Program-made: the position numbers and the translations under genes
Source of the DNA: Actinomycetes bacterium
Lineage (GTDB): Bacteria; Actinomycetota; Acidimicrobiia; Acidimicrobiales; RAAP-2
Direction of reading: 5' to 3'
DNA: 47,983 nt
NCBI GenBank assembly: GCA_021791845.1
Contig: JAJYVT010000018.1
Span: forward strand, 1 to 47,983
Shown: positions 7,346-18,075 of the stretch, one piece after another
Layout: every line of letters begins with the position of its first letter
Numbering within the stretch: the first letter of the stretch is position 1
Notes under the pieces: generated by a model
Seen by the model: only the letters and a program-made list of their open reading frames with translations
What the model was told of the DNA's origin: nothing
Database searches by the model: none

Positions 7346-9232
7346 TCAGGGATTGGCCGTGTCGGGGCTGGTGGGCGGAACCCGCATGCTCCAGCCTTCC
7401 GGCGACCAGAGGAGCGACGGCCCGTTGGAGTTGGCGGCGATGCCGTAGGTCAGACCCGAGGTGGCGAGGACGCTCGGCTCGGCGAAGAGGGGCAGCCCCA
7501 CCATGTCCTGCCACAAGGTGGTGTCGACCGCTGTGTAGATGGGTGCCGCGTCCACGGGGTTGAGCTCGTGCGACGCCTTGACGAGCTCGCTGTTGACGGC
7601 GGGGTCGTTCAGGTTCGACCAGTCCTGGGAGCCCGCCGTCCCGGGGGTGCCCAGAAGGGGGGTGTACCACGCGATGGCCTGGCTCGGGTACGGGCTGGCG
7701 TGCATGGGCAGGAGGGCCATGTCGACGGTGCCGCCGCTCAGGTCCTGGCCGGCGGCCTGCGCAGAGGCGGCGTCCACCTGGGTCACGCCGATGCCGGCCG
7801 CCCCCAGCTGCTTCGCGATCAGCGCCGCCGACAGCGTGGCCCACCGGTCCCCGACGTCCACGGCCATCCTGAGGTCGAACGGCTTGCCCGTCGGGTCCTG
7901 CCACGTGCCGTTCGCCGTCTTCACGTAGCCGAGCCCCGAGAGCAGCCGGCCGGTGGCGGAGAGGTCGGCGGTCGAGGGGAACGCTGTGGCCACCCCGGTC
8001 TTGGTCGTGGTGGTGGACGAGTACCCGGGCTGCCCGGAGACCTGCAAGGGCGGTGGCTTGGGCCCGGGGTACCCGTTCTGCGTCTGGGCGTAGAGGAAGC
8101 TGGCCGCCGGCACGATCGAGGAGTCGGCCCAGCCGACCACGGAGTTCACGAGGGACTGCCGGTCCACGGCGTGGGCCACGGCCTCACGGACGTCGACTGC
8201 CGCGGTGGCCGCCGACGTGGTCGAGAACTGGAGCTCGAGGAATGTGGTGGAGATCTGGCTCTGGGTCGCCACGGAGGGGTCGGACGTGACCGCCTCCAGG
8301 TACGGCTGGTCGTAGCCGGTCGGGAGGGCGACGTCGACCGTGCCCCTGGCGAGCCACCCCGCCAGCTGGTGGGCGCTCGAGGCGATCTTGACCACGATGC
8401 GCGCCAGGTTGGGCACCTGTGCCCACCAGCGCGGGTTGCGGTCGAGGACGACCTCCTGCGGGCTCACCTTGGCGATCTGGAACGGCCCGCCGGACAGGTC
8501 GATCGCCGGGCTCAGGCTGGTGCACGACGGGTTCCAGCCCACCTTCTCCACCACGTGGGCGGGAAGGAGGTCGTTGAAGAGCGACTGCCAGTCGGCATAG
8601 GGGGTCCGGAAGACGACGGTGACGGTCCGGCCGTGGTTGCTGGCTCGCATCGACTTGATCTGGCGGTACCCGAGGGCCGGCCCTGTGGTCCCTGTCGCCC
8701 CCGGCAACGTTGTGGCCGTGGCACCAGGTGTCGTCGGTGTCCCGGAGAAGAACGGCGGGCCGCCGGCGGCCACCCCCACCGGTCCCTGCGTGCCCCGCTC
8801 CTGCTTCCAGGTGTACATGAAGTCGGCGGCGGTGATGGGGCGGCCGTCGGACCACACCGCCTTGGGGTTGATCGTGTAGACGACCGTCTCGGGGTTGGTG
8901 CTCTGCAGCTCGGCCTGGGTGATGAGGGCCGAGTCGTAGCCCGACTGGCCGTTGGTGTTGACGAGGAAGGCGCTCGGCAGGACGGGCTCCAGCAGCAACC
9001 GGCTGGCCCAGGTGTCGCCGGACGCGGTGTTGGGGTTGCAGCCGGTGGGCGCCTGGTCGATGCCGACCGTCATCGTGCCGTTCAGGCCGGGCACCCACGG
9101 GTTGGTGGTGGTGGTCGTGGTGGTGGCCCCCGCCGGGGCGCCGACGCTGGTGGCGATCACGCCGGCCAGGACGGCTCCGAGCAGCCGCCCCGATCGCCAC
9201 GTGCGCCCCGGGCGATGGCCCGGGGCCGTCAC
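7346..9232 (-). CDS. Exported ABC transporter substrate-binding protein, family 5 (peptide/OppA-like)
   Basis: 628 residues, ATG at 9232. A signal peptide (LLGAVLAGVIATSVGAPAGA) leads into a threonine run. No lipobox cysteine is present, so it is probably secreted or held otherwise. The body matches SBP_bac_5: a VYTINPKAVWSDGRPITAADFMYTW-type segment (about 117-141), an AVAHAVDRQSLV segment and VDMALLPM further on. Members bind peptides, nickel or other solutes for Dpp/Opp importers. No permease or ATPase of that type is here, so it is an orphan. Its ATG overlaps the secG stop (ATGA), so it is translated from the same mRNA. The solute is unknown. Confidence 0.88.
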   Translation of the reverse strand: MTAPGHRPGRTWRSGRLLGAVLAGVIATSVGAPAGATTTTTTTNPWVPGLNGTMTVGIDQAPTGCNPNTASGDTWASRLLLEPVLPSAFLVNTNGQSGYDSALITQAELQSTNPETVVYTINPKAVWSDGRPITAADFMYTWKQERGTQGPVGVAAGGPPFFSGTPTTPGATATTLPGATGTTGPALGYRQIKSMRASNHGRTVTVVFRTPYADWQSLFNDLLPAHVVEKVGWNPSCTSLSPAIDLSGGPFQIAKVSPQEVVLDRNPRWWAQVPNLARIVVKIASSAHQLAGWLARGTVDVALPTGYDQPYLEAVTSDPSVATQSQISTTFLELQFSTTSAATAAVDVREAVAHAVDRQSLVNSVVGWADSSIVPAASFLYAQTQNGYPGPKPPPLQVSGQPGYSSTTTTKTGVATAFPSTADLSATGRLLSGLGYVKTANGTWQDPTGKPFDLRMAVDVGDRWATLSAALIAKQLGAAGIGVTQVDAASAQAAGQDLSGGTVDMALLPMHASPYPSQAIAWYTPLLGTPGTAGSQDWSNLNDPAVNSELVKASHELNPVDAAPIYTAVDTTLWQDMVGLPLFAEPSVLATSGLTYGIAANSNGPSLLWSPEGWSMRVPPTSPDTANP

Positions 9233-9459
9233 TGCAGCCGGAGGTCCAGCGTGAGGGTGGTGAGGGCGAACACCACCGCCACCGTCACCGTGATGCGGTC
9301 GAGGTTGCGCTCGACGACCGTGGACCCCGAGGCGGCGGCGCCGACGCTGCCGCCGAACATGTCCGACAGCCCGCCACCCTTGCCGCTGTGCATGAGGATG
9401 AGGAAGATCAGGCCGACGGCCGCCAGGATCTCGACAACGATGTACACCCAGGTGAGCAC
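9229..9459 (-). CDS. secG: Preprotein translocase subunit SecG
   Basis: 76 residues, two membrane helices (about 3-22 and 53-73) joined by the conserved SecG loop LMHSGKGGGLSDMFGG. SecG is the small partner of SecYE in the inner membrane. The GTG at 9459 is chosen because AAGGAG lies 8 bases upstream; a TTG start 16 codons earlier would add a non-conserved tail. It follows tpiA, as in the usual gap-pgk-tpiA-secG order, and overlaps the next gene by 4 bases. Confidence 0.95.
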   Translation of the reverse strand: MLTWVYIVVEILAAVGLIFLILMHSGKGGGLSDMFGGSVGAAASGSTVVERNLDRITVTVAVVFALTTLTLDLRLQ

Positions 9460-9565
9460 CGGGACCGCTCCTTGTTGGTGACCGCCTCCGCGGGCCGGGT
9501 CGGGCAATGGCCCAAGAACGGTACCAGCCCCGGCGGACGGTGCGGGATCGTGGCCCCGGCCGGCG

Positions 9566-10354
<789 letters not shown>

Positions 10355-10359
10355 GGCGG

Positions 10360-11541
10360 TCAGCGGGCGGCGGGGAATGCCTTCCCCGGCGCGTTGGAGG
10401 CGCCCCGCAGGGCGGCGAGGCCAGGAAGGTCGCCCTTCTCGAGCAGCTCGAGGGAGGCCCCGCCCCCCGTCGAGAGGAAGTCCACCCGGGCGGCGAGGCC
10501 CAGGTGGTCGAGGGCGCTGACGCTGTCGCCCCCGCCCACCACGGTGAAGCCGGACGCCCCCGCCACTGCCTCGGCCACCCGCCGCGTGCCCTCGGCGAAG
10601 CGGTCGTCCTCGACCACCCCGAGCGGCCCGTTCCACAGCACCGTGGCCGCCGTGGACACGGCGGCGGCGAAGGCAGCGGCGGTGTCCGGCCCGACGTCGT
10701 AGCCGCGCCAGCCGTCGTCGATGTCCTGGCCGACCAGGGCCGTCTCGCCCCGCGCCCCCTCCTGGGGCCCCGAGGTCACGAGGACCCCGTCGGGTGTGAG
10801 GGCCACCACGTCGGTCGGCAGCAGGATCCTCGCCTTCGACGCCAAGAGGGCCCGGGCCGCCTCCACGTGCGCCTCGTCCACGAGGGACCCCCCGACCGGG
10901 TGGCCGGCGGCCTTGAGGAAGGTGAAGGCCATGCCGCCGCCCACCGCCAGCACGTCCACCTTGGCGGCGAGGGACTCCAGCACCCCCAGTTTGTCGGCGA
11001 TCTTGGCTCCGCCCACCACGGCCACGAACGGGCGGGCCGGCGCGTCGAGCAGGCACCCCAGGACCTCGACCTCCCGGGCCAGCTGGCGTCCGGCCGCGCT
11101 GGGCAGGAGCGCCGGCGGGCCCACGATCGAGGCGTGGGCCCGATGGCTCACGCCGAAGGCCTCGTTCACGTAGGCGTCCTGGCCGGCGACCAGCTCGGCG
11201 ACGAGGGACGGGTCGTTCTCGGCCTCCGCCGGGGTGAACCGGAGGTTGTCGAGCAGCACCACTCCCGGGGCCAGCGCCGCCAGCCGCTCTCGCACCGGCG
11301 ACATGTCGAACCGGGGGTCGGGCACGCCCTTGGGTCGGCCGAGGTGACTGGCGCAGGTGACCTCCGCTCCCTGGTCGGCGAGCCACCGCAAGGTGGGCAG
11401 GGCGGCGCGGATGCGGAAGTCGTCGGCCACCACGCGCCGACCGGCTCCGTCCTCGCTCAGCGGGGTGTTGAAGTCGACCCGGACGAGGACACGCGCCCCT
11501 TTCACGTCCGGCAGGTCCTCCAGCAGCGGGAGCCCCGTCAT
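10360..11541 (-). CDS. pgk: Phosphoglycerate kinase
   Basis: 393 residues, ATG at 11541. Transfers phosphate between 1,3-bisphosphoglycerate and ADP. Shows [11 protein letters not shown] (substrate site), [30 protein letters not shown], a [11 protein letters not shown] segment, [11 protein letters not shown], and the C-terminal nucleotide loop GGGDSVSAL followed by [14 protein letters not shown]. Length is normal. It starts 26 bases after the gap stop and is followed 5 bases on by tpiA, so the three enzymes are almost certainly made together. Confidence 0.97.
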   Translation of the reverse strand: MTGLPLLEDLPDVKGARVLVRVDFNTPLSEDGAGRRVVADDFRIRAALPTLRWLADQGAEVTCASHLGRPKGVPDPRFDMSPVRERLAALAPGVVLLDNLRFTPAEAENDPSLVAELVAGQDAYVNEAFGVSHRAHASIVGPPALLPSAAGRQLAREVEVLGCLLDAPARPFVAVVGGAKIADKLGVLESLAAKVDVLAVGGGMAFTFLKAAGHPVGGSLVDEAHVEAARALLASKARILLPTDVVALTPDGVLVTSGPQEGARGETALVGQDIDDGWRGYDVGPDTAAAFAAAVSTAATVLWNGPLGVVEDDRFAEGTRRVAEAVAGASGFTVVGGGDSVSALDHLGLAARVDFLSTGGGASLELLEKGDLPGLAALRGASNAPGKAFPAAR

Positions 11542-11567
11542 GAGCGACGGCCGGGCCGGGCGCCCGG

Positions 11568-12599
<1,032 letters not shown>

Positions 12600-12623
12600 C
12601 GCCGATCGCTCCTCGCCTCGTCC

Positions 12624-13580
12624 TCAGCTCCTCGGGGTGCCGGGCGCCTCCGAGTCGTCCGCCACCGCGACCGATGCCGCCGGAGCGGCTGCCGCCGCCG
12701 CCGATGCCAGCAGATCCACCAGGGCGTCCGCCAGTCTGGCAGGGTCGTGGGCGAGCCCGGTGCGCCCGGCGAGGGGCCGCCCGACCACGGCCGCGTCGGG
12801 GCGGCCGAGGGCGAGCCCGGTGGCCGGGTCCCACAGGACCACGTCCACGGCGATGCCGTGCCGGGACAGGGCGTCCACGTGGTCGGCCACGCTGTAGCCG
12901 GCGGTCTCGGGGAGCTGGGGTCGCAGGTTGCACACGTAGACGCGCTGGCCGGGCGCGGCGGCGATGGCGGCGGCGATGCCGTCCACCGAGGCCGCGGCCA
13001 GCACGCTCGTGTAGAGGGACCCGGGACCGATCACGATCTGGTCGGCCCGCCCGATCGCCTCGACGGCGGCCGCCGGCGGCACCGCCCCCTCGGGAAGGAG
13101 CGAGACGCGCTCGATCTGCCCGGCGCGCGACACCGCCACCTGTCCGTTCACCTCTCCCTGGTGGCCGACGGCCCGCAGCACCACCTTCTCGGTGGTGGCA
13201 GGGAGGACCCGGCCGACGGCGCCGACCAGCGCCGCCGCCTCGTCGATGCCGGTCACGAGGTCGCCCGTGGCCTCCACCAGCCCGGCCAGGAGCACGTTAC
13301 CGAGGGCATGCCCGGCGAGGTCGCCTTCGGCGAAACGGTGCTCCAGGGCGGAGCCGAGGACCGACCCCTCGCCGGCCAGCGCGCCCAGGCACTTGCGCAG
13401 GTCCCCCAGTCCGACCACGTGGAGCTGGTCGCGCAGCCGCCCCGTCGACCCGCCGTCGTCGGCCACCGAGACGACGGCGGTGACGTCGGCGGCGTAGCAC
13501 CGGGCGGCGCGAAGGGTCACCGCCGTGCCGTGGCCGCCGCCCAGGGCGACCACGCGCCAGGGGTGGTCGCCGACCGTCAC
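12624..13580 (-). CDS. yvcK: YvcK/CofD-like gluconeogenesis factor
   Basis: 318 residues, GTG overlapping the upstream stop by 4 bases (GTGA). N-terminal [16 protein letters not shown] and [14 protein letters not shown] with LGDLRKCL are the conserved nucleotide-sugar or phospholactate-transferase-fold signatures of the YvcK branch. [14 protein letters not shown] and the [17 protein letters not shown] segment are also typical. Family proteins bind UDP-sugars and are needed for growth on gluconeogenic carbon and for normal cell shape in Bacillus and mycobacteria (CuvA). The alanine-rich tail after about residue 285 is low complexity. Directly upstream of gap, downstream of the importer operon. 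Confidence 0.93.
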   Translation of the reverse strand: MTVGDHPWRVVALGGGHGTAVTLRAARCYAADVTAVVSVADDGGSTGRLRDQLHVVGLGDLRKCLGALAGEGSVLGSALEHRFAEGDLAGHALGNVLLAGLVEATGDLVTGIDEAAALVGAVGRVLPATTEKVVLRAVGHQGEVNGQVAVSRAGQIERVSLLPEGAVPPAAAVEAIGRADQIVIGPGSLYTSVLAAASVDGIAAAIAAAPGQRVYVCNLRPQLPETAGYSVADHVDALSRHGIAVDVVLWDPATGLALGRPDAAVVGRPLAGRTGLAHDPARLADALVDLLASAAAAAAPAASVAVADDSEAPGTPRS

Positions 13581-15034
13581 GAGCCGACGCGAGCGTCGTA
13601 CTGGGTCATGATGGCGTCGATCTGGCTGGTCGCCGCGGCCAGCGCCTTGGCGGGCGACACCCCGCCTTGGAACATGGACTGCTCGGCGTTGAGCTCGGCC
13701 GTCCGCACCTGTGTGTAGGGGCCGATGACCGCCCCGTCGGCGGCGGGGGTGTTCTTCCCGGCGAGGAGCTGCTCATAGGCCACCTTGTACCCGGGGTTGG
13801 CGCTCCACAGCGCCTTGACGGCGGCCGTCTTCGTCGACGACGCCCGGATCGGGATGTAGCCGGTCCCCTTGGCCCAGGCGGCCTGGCTGGCGGTCGAGTC
13901 CAGGTAGCTCACGTAGTCCCACGCCGCCGCCTCGCTCAGGGGGGACTGGTGGTTCGAGATGTAGAGGGCCGAGCCGCCAACCTCGATGCCGCCGTGGACC
14001 GAGGTGCGGTAGACGGGGAAGGGCGCCACCCCCAGCTGGACGTTCGGGTACTTGCCGGTGGCCAGGACCGCCTCGACGGTGCCGAGCACCGCGGTGGTGT
14101 CGATCGTCATCCCGTACTTGCCGGCCCCGATGCCGAGCAGGTTGTCGTACTCGGCGGTCCCGGTGGCGGGGTTGGTGGTGGCGTCGCCGCTGGCGACCAT
14201 CGTGGCCAGGTCGGTCCAGATCTTCTTTGCCACCGGCGTGTCGAAGACGGCCTTGGTGGCCCGGCCCTTGCGCCCGTTGTCGTGGTTGACGAACAGCTGG
14301 TTGGCCGACGCCAGCCACGTCTCGAGGTGCCAGGGGTCGAGCTTGAGACCCATGCCGCTGCCGTGGGCCTCGAGGGCGGCGGCGTCGGCCACCAGCTGCG
14401 ACAGTGTCTTCGGCGGTGACGCGATGCCGGCCGCCGCGAGCGCCAGCTTGTTGTAGAGGAGCACCGGGCCCGAGACGGCGAAGGGCATCCCCACCTGGGT
14501 GCCGTTCACCTTGTAGGCGGCGAGCACCCGCGGGAGGAAGTCCGAGGTCTTGTAGTGGGCAGCCTTGATGCAGGCCCCGACCGGGAGGACCGAGCGCGAG
14601 TCGGCGACGCCCTGGAGGTCGATCGATGTGAGCTGGACCACGCTGGGCAGCTGGCCGTTGCTCAGGCCGGCCTGGTACTTGACCCAGGTTGTTGTGTAGC
14701 TCCGCTGCTGGACAAGGGTGACGTGGACCTTGTGCTGCTTGGCGTTGAAGGCGTTGGTGAGCGCGCTGAGCGTGGTGCCGTTGGCTGTGACCATCGACTC
14801 CCAGAAGCTGATGTGCACGACCCCCTTGTGGGCCGCCAGCGCCTTCAGGTCGCACGCCGCCGACCGGGCGGCGCCGTGCGCAGCCCGCGTCGCGCCGGCC
14901 CTCGCGGCCGCCGAAGCCACAGCGGGGGATGCAGCGGCGGGACCGCCCCCCGGGGCCAGCAGGCCGGCCACGGTGACGAGCGGGGCCGCGGTGGCCGCGG
15001 CGGCGAGGGCGAAGCGCCGAAGGGTGCGGCTCAT
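13577..15034 (-). CDS. Sugar/glycerol-phosphate ABC transporter binding protein, family 1 (UgpB-like)
   Basis: 485 residues, ATG at 15034. Signal peptide (FALAAAATAAPLVTVAGLLA) followed by an alanine-rich stretch. The mature part begins with HISFWESM, TLSALTNAFN and SYTTTWVKYQAGL, a pattern close to UgpB, and a GMPFAVSGPVLLYNK segment. It captures a sugar or glycerol-phosphate compound outside the cell for the two permeases encoded just upstream. No lipobox, so anchoring is uncertain. Its stop overlaps the yvcK start, tying importer and central-carbon genes in one transcript. The glycerol-3-phosphate assignment is inferred from similarity of pattern only. Confidence 0.88.
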   Translation of the reverse strand: MSRTLRRFALAAAATAAPLVTVAGLLAPGGGPAAASPAVASAAARAGATRAAHGAARSAACDLKALAAHKGVVHISFWESMVTANGTTLSALTNAFNAKQHKVHVTLVQQRSYTTTWVKYQAGLSNGQLPSVVQLTSIDLQGVADSRSVLPVGACIKAAHYKTSDFLPRVLAAYKVNGTQVGMPFAVSGPVLLYNKLALAAAGIASPPKTLSQLVADAAALEAHGSGMGLKLDPWHLETWLASANQLFVNHDNGRKGRATKAVFDTPVAKKIWTDLATMVASGDATTNPATGTAEYDNLLGIGAGKYGMTIDTTAVLGTVEAVLATGKYPNVQLGVAPFPVYRTSVHGGIEVGGSALYISNHQSPLSEAAAWDYVSYLDSTASQAAWAKGTGYIPIRASSTKTAAVKALWSANPGYKVAYEQLLAGKNTPAADGAVIGPYTQVRTAELNAEQSMFQGGVSPAKALAAATSQIDAIMTQYDARVGS

Positions 15035-15107
15035 GCAGCCAGCCTGCCACTTGGGCGGGTGCCGCGCCGGCTTCTGCGGGGAAACGGGGGGCGCCGGTCC
15101 GGCCCGG

Positions 15108-15956
15108 TCACTTCACCGCGCCGCCGGTGAGGCTGCGCACCAGCTGCTTCTGGAAGACGACGAGCAGGACGAGGAGCGGCACGACCGCGATCACCGTGCC
15201 GGCGAGCACCACGTCCACGTGGCTCAGCTGGGTGCCCTCGAGCAGCTTGAGCCCGATCTGCACGGTGCGGACGTTGGTGCCGCTGCCGGTCACGATGAGG
15301 GGCCAGAGGTACTGGTTCCATGCGGCAAGGAACGAGAACACGCCGAGGGCGGCCAACGACGGCCGCGCCAGCGGCACCGCCACGCGCACGAGGAACCGGA
15401 GGTGGCCGTAGCCGTCGAGCGCCGCGGCCTCGCGCAGGTCGCGGGGGATCTGGAGGAAGGCCTGGCGCAGCAGGAACGTCCCGAAGCCGGTGGCCAGGAA
15501 CGGCACGGTGAGCCCGGCGAAGGTGTTGTACCACCCGAGGTCGCTGACGGTCGTGCTGTTGGTCACGATCGTCACCTCGAAGGGGATCATCAGCGTGGCC
15601 AGGAACACGACGAAGAGCGTCCGTCGCAAGGGGAAGCGCAGGAAGGCGAAGGCGTAGGCGGCGAGCGTGGAGGTGACCAGCTGCCCGGCCACGATGATCC
15701 CCGTCTGGATGGCCGAGTTGCGCAGGTACACGTCCAGGTGCCCCTGCGACCAGGCGGCGGCGTAGTCGTGCCACTGGGGGTGGACGGGGAACAGGGGCGG
15801 CGGGCGCTGGGCCAGGGCGCTCGCCGGCAGCAGGGAGTTCACCACCGTGAGGTAGAGCGGTCCCAGCACCACGACCGCTCCCAGGGTGAGCAGCGTGTAG
15901 CGCACCACCAGCCGCAGGCGCCGGGCGCGGCGGCCGGGAGGGGCGTCACTGGGCAT
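15108..15956 (-). CDS. ABC sugar transporter permease, MalG/UgpE type
   Basis: 282 residues with about six membrane helices. The cytoplasmic EAA loop (EAAALDGYGHLRFLVRVAVP, about 177-196) docks to the ATPase. The N-terminus starts with an arginine-rich cytoplasmic tail and one helix (19-41), followed by an outside loop, as in MalG/UgpE. Overlaps the upstream permease gene by 11 bases; a 73-base gap separates it from the binding-protein gene. Confidence 0.93.
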   Translation of the reverse strand: MPSDAPPGRRARRLRLVVRYTLLTLGAVVVLGPLYLTVVNSLLPASALAQRPPPLFPVHPQWHDYAAAWSQGHLDVYLRNSAIQTGIIVAGQLVTSTLAAYAFAFLRFPLRRTLFVVFLATLMIPFEVTIVTNSTTVSDLGWYNTFAGLTVPFLATGFGTFLLRQAFLQIPRDLREAAALDGYGHLRFLVRVAVPLARPSLAALGVFSFLAAWNQYLWPLIVTGSGTNVRTVQIGLKLLEGTQLSHVDVVLAGTVIAVVPLLVLLVVFQKQLVRSLTGGAVK

Positions 15957-16833
15957 AGTGCACCCGCCGTTCCACCAAGCGCAGCTGCAAGAGCGTCACG
16001 CCGAGGGTGAGGAGGAAGAGCACGATCGAGAGGACCGCCGCCTGCCCCGTTGTCCGGGCGATCTCGATGGTGTTCAAGATGTTGTAGACCAGCAGGTTCA
16101 CGTGCTCGAAGGCGGCGTTGGTCGGGCCGATCAGGATGTCGACCTGGCCGAAGGTCTGGAAGGCGTAGATCGTCGCCACCACCGTGCCGAAGAAGATGGT
16201 GGGGGAGAGGAGCGGCACCGTCACCCGCCAGAAGACCGTCCGCTCCGAGGCGCCGTCGACCCGGGCCGCCTCCAGCACCTCCTCGGGGATGGAGGAGAGG
16301 CCGGCGGACATCACGATGAAGGAGAGCCCGAGGAACTGCCAGACGGCCATCACGGCGATGGCCGGGAGGGCCCAGGTCGTGTTCTGCAGGATCGGCGGCG
16401 ACGGGTTGAGGCCGAGCCACGGCAGCAAGCCCACCACCGGGTCCATCAGCGTCCCGAACACGAGGGCGGAGACGGCGACCGACGTGACCACGGTGGAGGA
16501 GAAGATCACCCGGTAGACCGCCATCCCCCGGAGCCGGCGATGGGCGGCGACGGCGAGGAGGAGGCCGATGAGCAACCCGGCCGGGACCACCATGACGACG
16601 AACAGCACCGTTGCCACCAGGCTCTCGAGGAACGACGACGACGTGAGGACCTGGCCCACCTGGTGCAAGCCGACGTAGCGGCTGGGCAGGCCGGGGAAGG
16701 GCGGGGCCTGGAAGAGCGCCAGGCGGAAATTCTGGGCGAAGGGATAGAAGACGAAGACGGCGAAGACGCAGAGGGCCGGCAGCACGAGCAGGTAGCCGAG
16801 CGCCGCCTCGCGCACCCGGCGGCGGCGGCTCAC
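15946..16833 (-). CDS. ABC sugar transporter permease, MalF/UgpA type
   Basis: 295 residues, six predicted helices. The EAA motif is EAARVDGASERTVFWRVTVP (about 188-207). The first helix (10-32, YLLVLPALCVFAVFVFYPF) is typical of MalF/UgpA permeases without the extra MalF domain. Its ATG overlaps the ATPase stop by 4 bases (ATGA). With the MalG-type partner it forms the membrane channel of the importer. Confidence 0.93.
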   Translation of the reverse strand: MSRRRRVREAALGYLLVLPALCVFAVFVFYPFAQNFRLALFQAPPFPGLPSRYVGLHQVGQVLTSSSFLESLVATVLFVVMVVPAGLLIGLLLAVAAHRRLRGMAVYRVIFSSTVVTSVAVSALVFGTLMDPVVGLLPWLGLNPSPPILQNTTWALPAIAVMAVWQFLGLSFIVMSAGLSSIPEEVLEAARVDGASERTVFWRVTVPLLSPTIFFGTVVATIYAFQTFGQVDILIGPTNAAFEHVNLLVYNILNTIEIARTTGQAAVLSIVLFLLTLGVTLLQLRLVERRVHYAQ

Positions 16834-17963
16834 GGCGTGGCTCCCTCACCGGGAACGGGCGCGTGCCCGACACCGGCGCCGCTCTCGACACGGGCGCCCG
16901 AGGCGTGGAAGACGTGGAGGCTTGCCGGCGCCACGGCGAGACGGACCGCCTCACCGTGGGCCGGGCGGGGCGCGGCGGCGTCCTGGCGCACGATCACGTT
17001 CGTCCCGTCGCCGAGGCGGCAGGCGACGTGGACCTCGGCACCCAGCAGCTCCACGATCACCACGGTGGCGTCCACCGTGCCGTGCGGGCCGATGCCGACG
17101 TGCTCGGGCCGCACGCCGAGGACCAGCGCGGCGCCGGCGCCCCCTGCCGCCGTTGCCGCGGTCTCGGGCACGGCCAGGGCGCTGCCGGCCACCTGCGCCT
17201 CCCACTTCCCGCCGGCCCCCTGTTCGAGGGTGGCCGGGAGGAGGTTCATGCCCGGGCTGCCGACGAAGCGCGCCACGAAGGTGTTGGCCGGGCGGTCGTA
17301 GAGCGCCTGGGGCCGGTCGACCTGCTGGAGGACCCCGTGGTCCATGACCGCGATCCGGTCGCCCATGGTCATGGCCTCCACCTGGTCGTGGGTGACGTAG
17401 AGGGTGGTCGTGCCCAGCTGTTGCTGGAGCGCCACGATGTCGGCGCGCGTCTGGGTGCGCAATGCGGCGTCGAGGTTCGACAACGGCTCGTCCATGAGGA
17501 ACGCCTGCGGCTCCCGCACGATGGCCCGGGCCAGGGCCACCCGCTGGCGCTGGCCGCCCGACAGCTGGCGGGGCTTGCGGTCGAGCAGCTCGCTCAACCC
17601 GAGCGTGGAAGCCGCGTCGGCCACCCGGCGCCGGCGCTCGTCCCGGTCGAAGCCCCGTTGGCGCAGCGGGAACTCGATGTTCCGTCCCACGCTCAGGTGG
17701 GGGTAGAGGGCGTAGCTCTGGAAGACCATGGCCACGTCGCGGTCCTTCGCCTCCACGTGGTTGACGACCCGTCCGCCGATCTCGATGGCGCCGTCGTCGG
17801 GCTCCTCCAGCCCGGCCACCAGCCGCAGCGCCGTCGTCTTCCCGCATCCGGAGGGGCCGAGGAGGACGAGCAGCTCGCCGTCGCCCACCTCGAGGTCCAA
17901 CCGGTCGAGCGCGACGGCTCCGCCGAACCGCTTGGTCGCCTCCCGGAAGGCCACTCCTGCCAC
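16830..17963 (-). CDS. ABC sugar transporter ATPase, UgpC/MalK/MsmX type
   Basis: 377 residues. GTG at 17963 is fixed by GGAGAAGG 7 bases upstream. Walker A GPSGCGKTT (36-44), signature LSGGQRQR, Walker B FLMDEPLSNLDA and H-loop VTHDQVEA are intact. The C-terminal part has the TOBE region of CUT1 importers (VLGVRPEHVGIG), which can bind regulators. First gene of the importer operon. Family ATPases hydrolyse ATP to drive import of oligosaccharides or glycerol 3-phosphate. Confidence 0.95.
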   Translation of the reverse strand: MAGVAFREATKRFGGAVALDRLDLEVGDGELLVLLGPSGCGKTTALRLVAGLEEPDDGAIEIGGRVVNHVEAKDRDVAMVFQSYALYPHLSVGRNIEFPLRQRGFDRDERRRRVADAASTLGLSELLDRKPRQLSGGQRQRVALARAIVREPQAFLMDEPLSNLDAALRTQTRADIVALQQQLGTTTLYVTHDQVEAMTMGDRIAVMDHGVLQQVDRPQALYDRPANTFVARFVGSPGMNLLPATLEQGAGGKWEAQVAGSALAVPETAATAAGGAGAALVLGVRPEHVGIGPHGTVDATVVIVELLGAEVHVACRLGDGTNVIVRQDAAAPRPAHGEAVRLAVAPASLHVFHASGARVESGAGVGHAPVPGEGATP

Positions 17964-18014
17964 GCTCGCACCTTCTCCGCTCTCTGCACGGGCCGGTCGG
18001 GTCGTCCGGACCCC

Positions 18015-18030
18015 GGGGCACCGTAGCCCC
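18015..18030 (-). promoter_or_regulatory. Importer promoter with a dyad around its -10 box
   Basis: The minus-strand TACGGT (18020-18025) sits exactly in the middle of a perfect inverted repeat, GGGGC-ACCGTA-GCCCC as read on the plus strand. A start site near 18013 would give a leader of about 50 bases carrying the GGAGAAGG ribosome site. A repressor bound to the dyad would block the promoter, but no repressor gene is nearby. Confidence 0.4.
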
Positions 18031-18061
18031 ACCCGGCGCGCACGGGCCGGACCACCGCCGG

Positions 18062-18067
18062 TAGCGT
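18062..18067 (+). promoter_or_regulatory. -10 box TAGCGT of the HAD hydrolase gene
   Basis: TAGCGT ends 8 bases before the GTG at 18076, matching the leaderless pattern. It lies in the 112-base gap shared with the divergent importer operon. Confidence 0.5.
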
Positions 18068-18075
18068 GCAGACCC

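Noticed and set aside
9101-9130. Threonine run in the binding protein as a sequencing artefact
   Set aside because: ACC/ACG codon mix encodes it and the frame continues correctly on both sides; such runs after signal peptides are frequent in actinobacteria.
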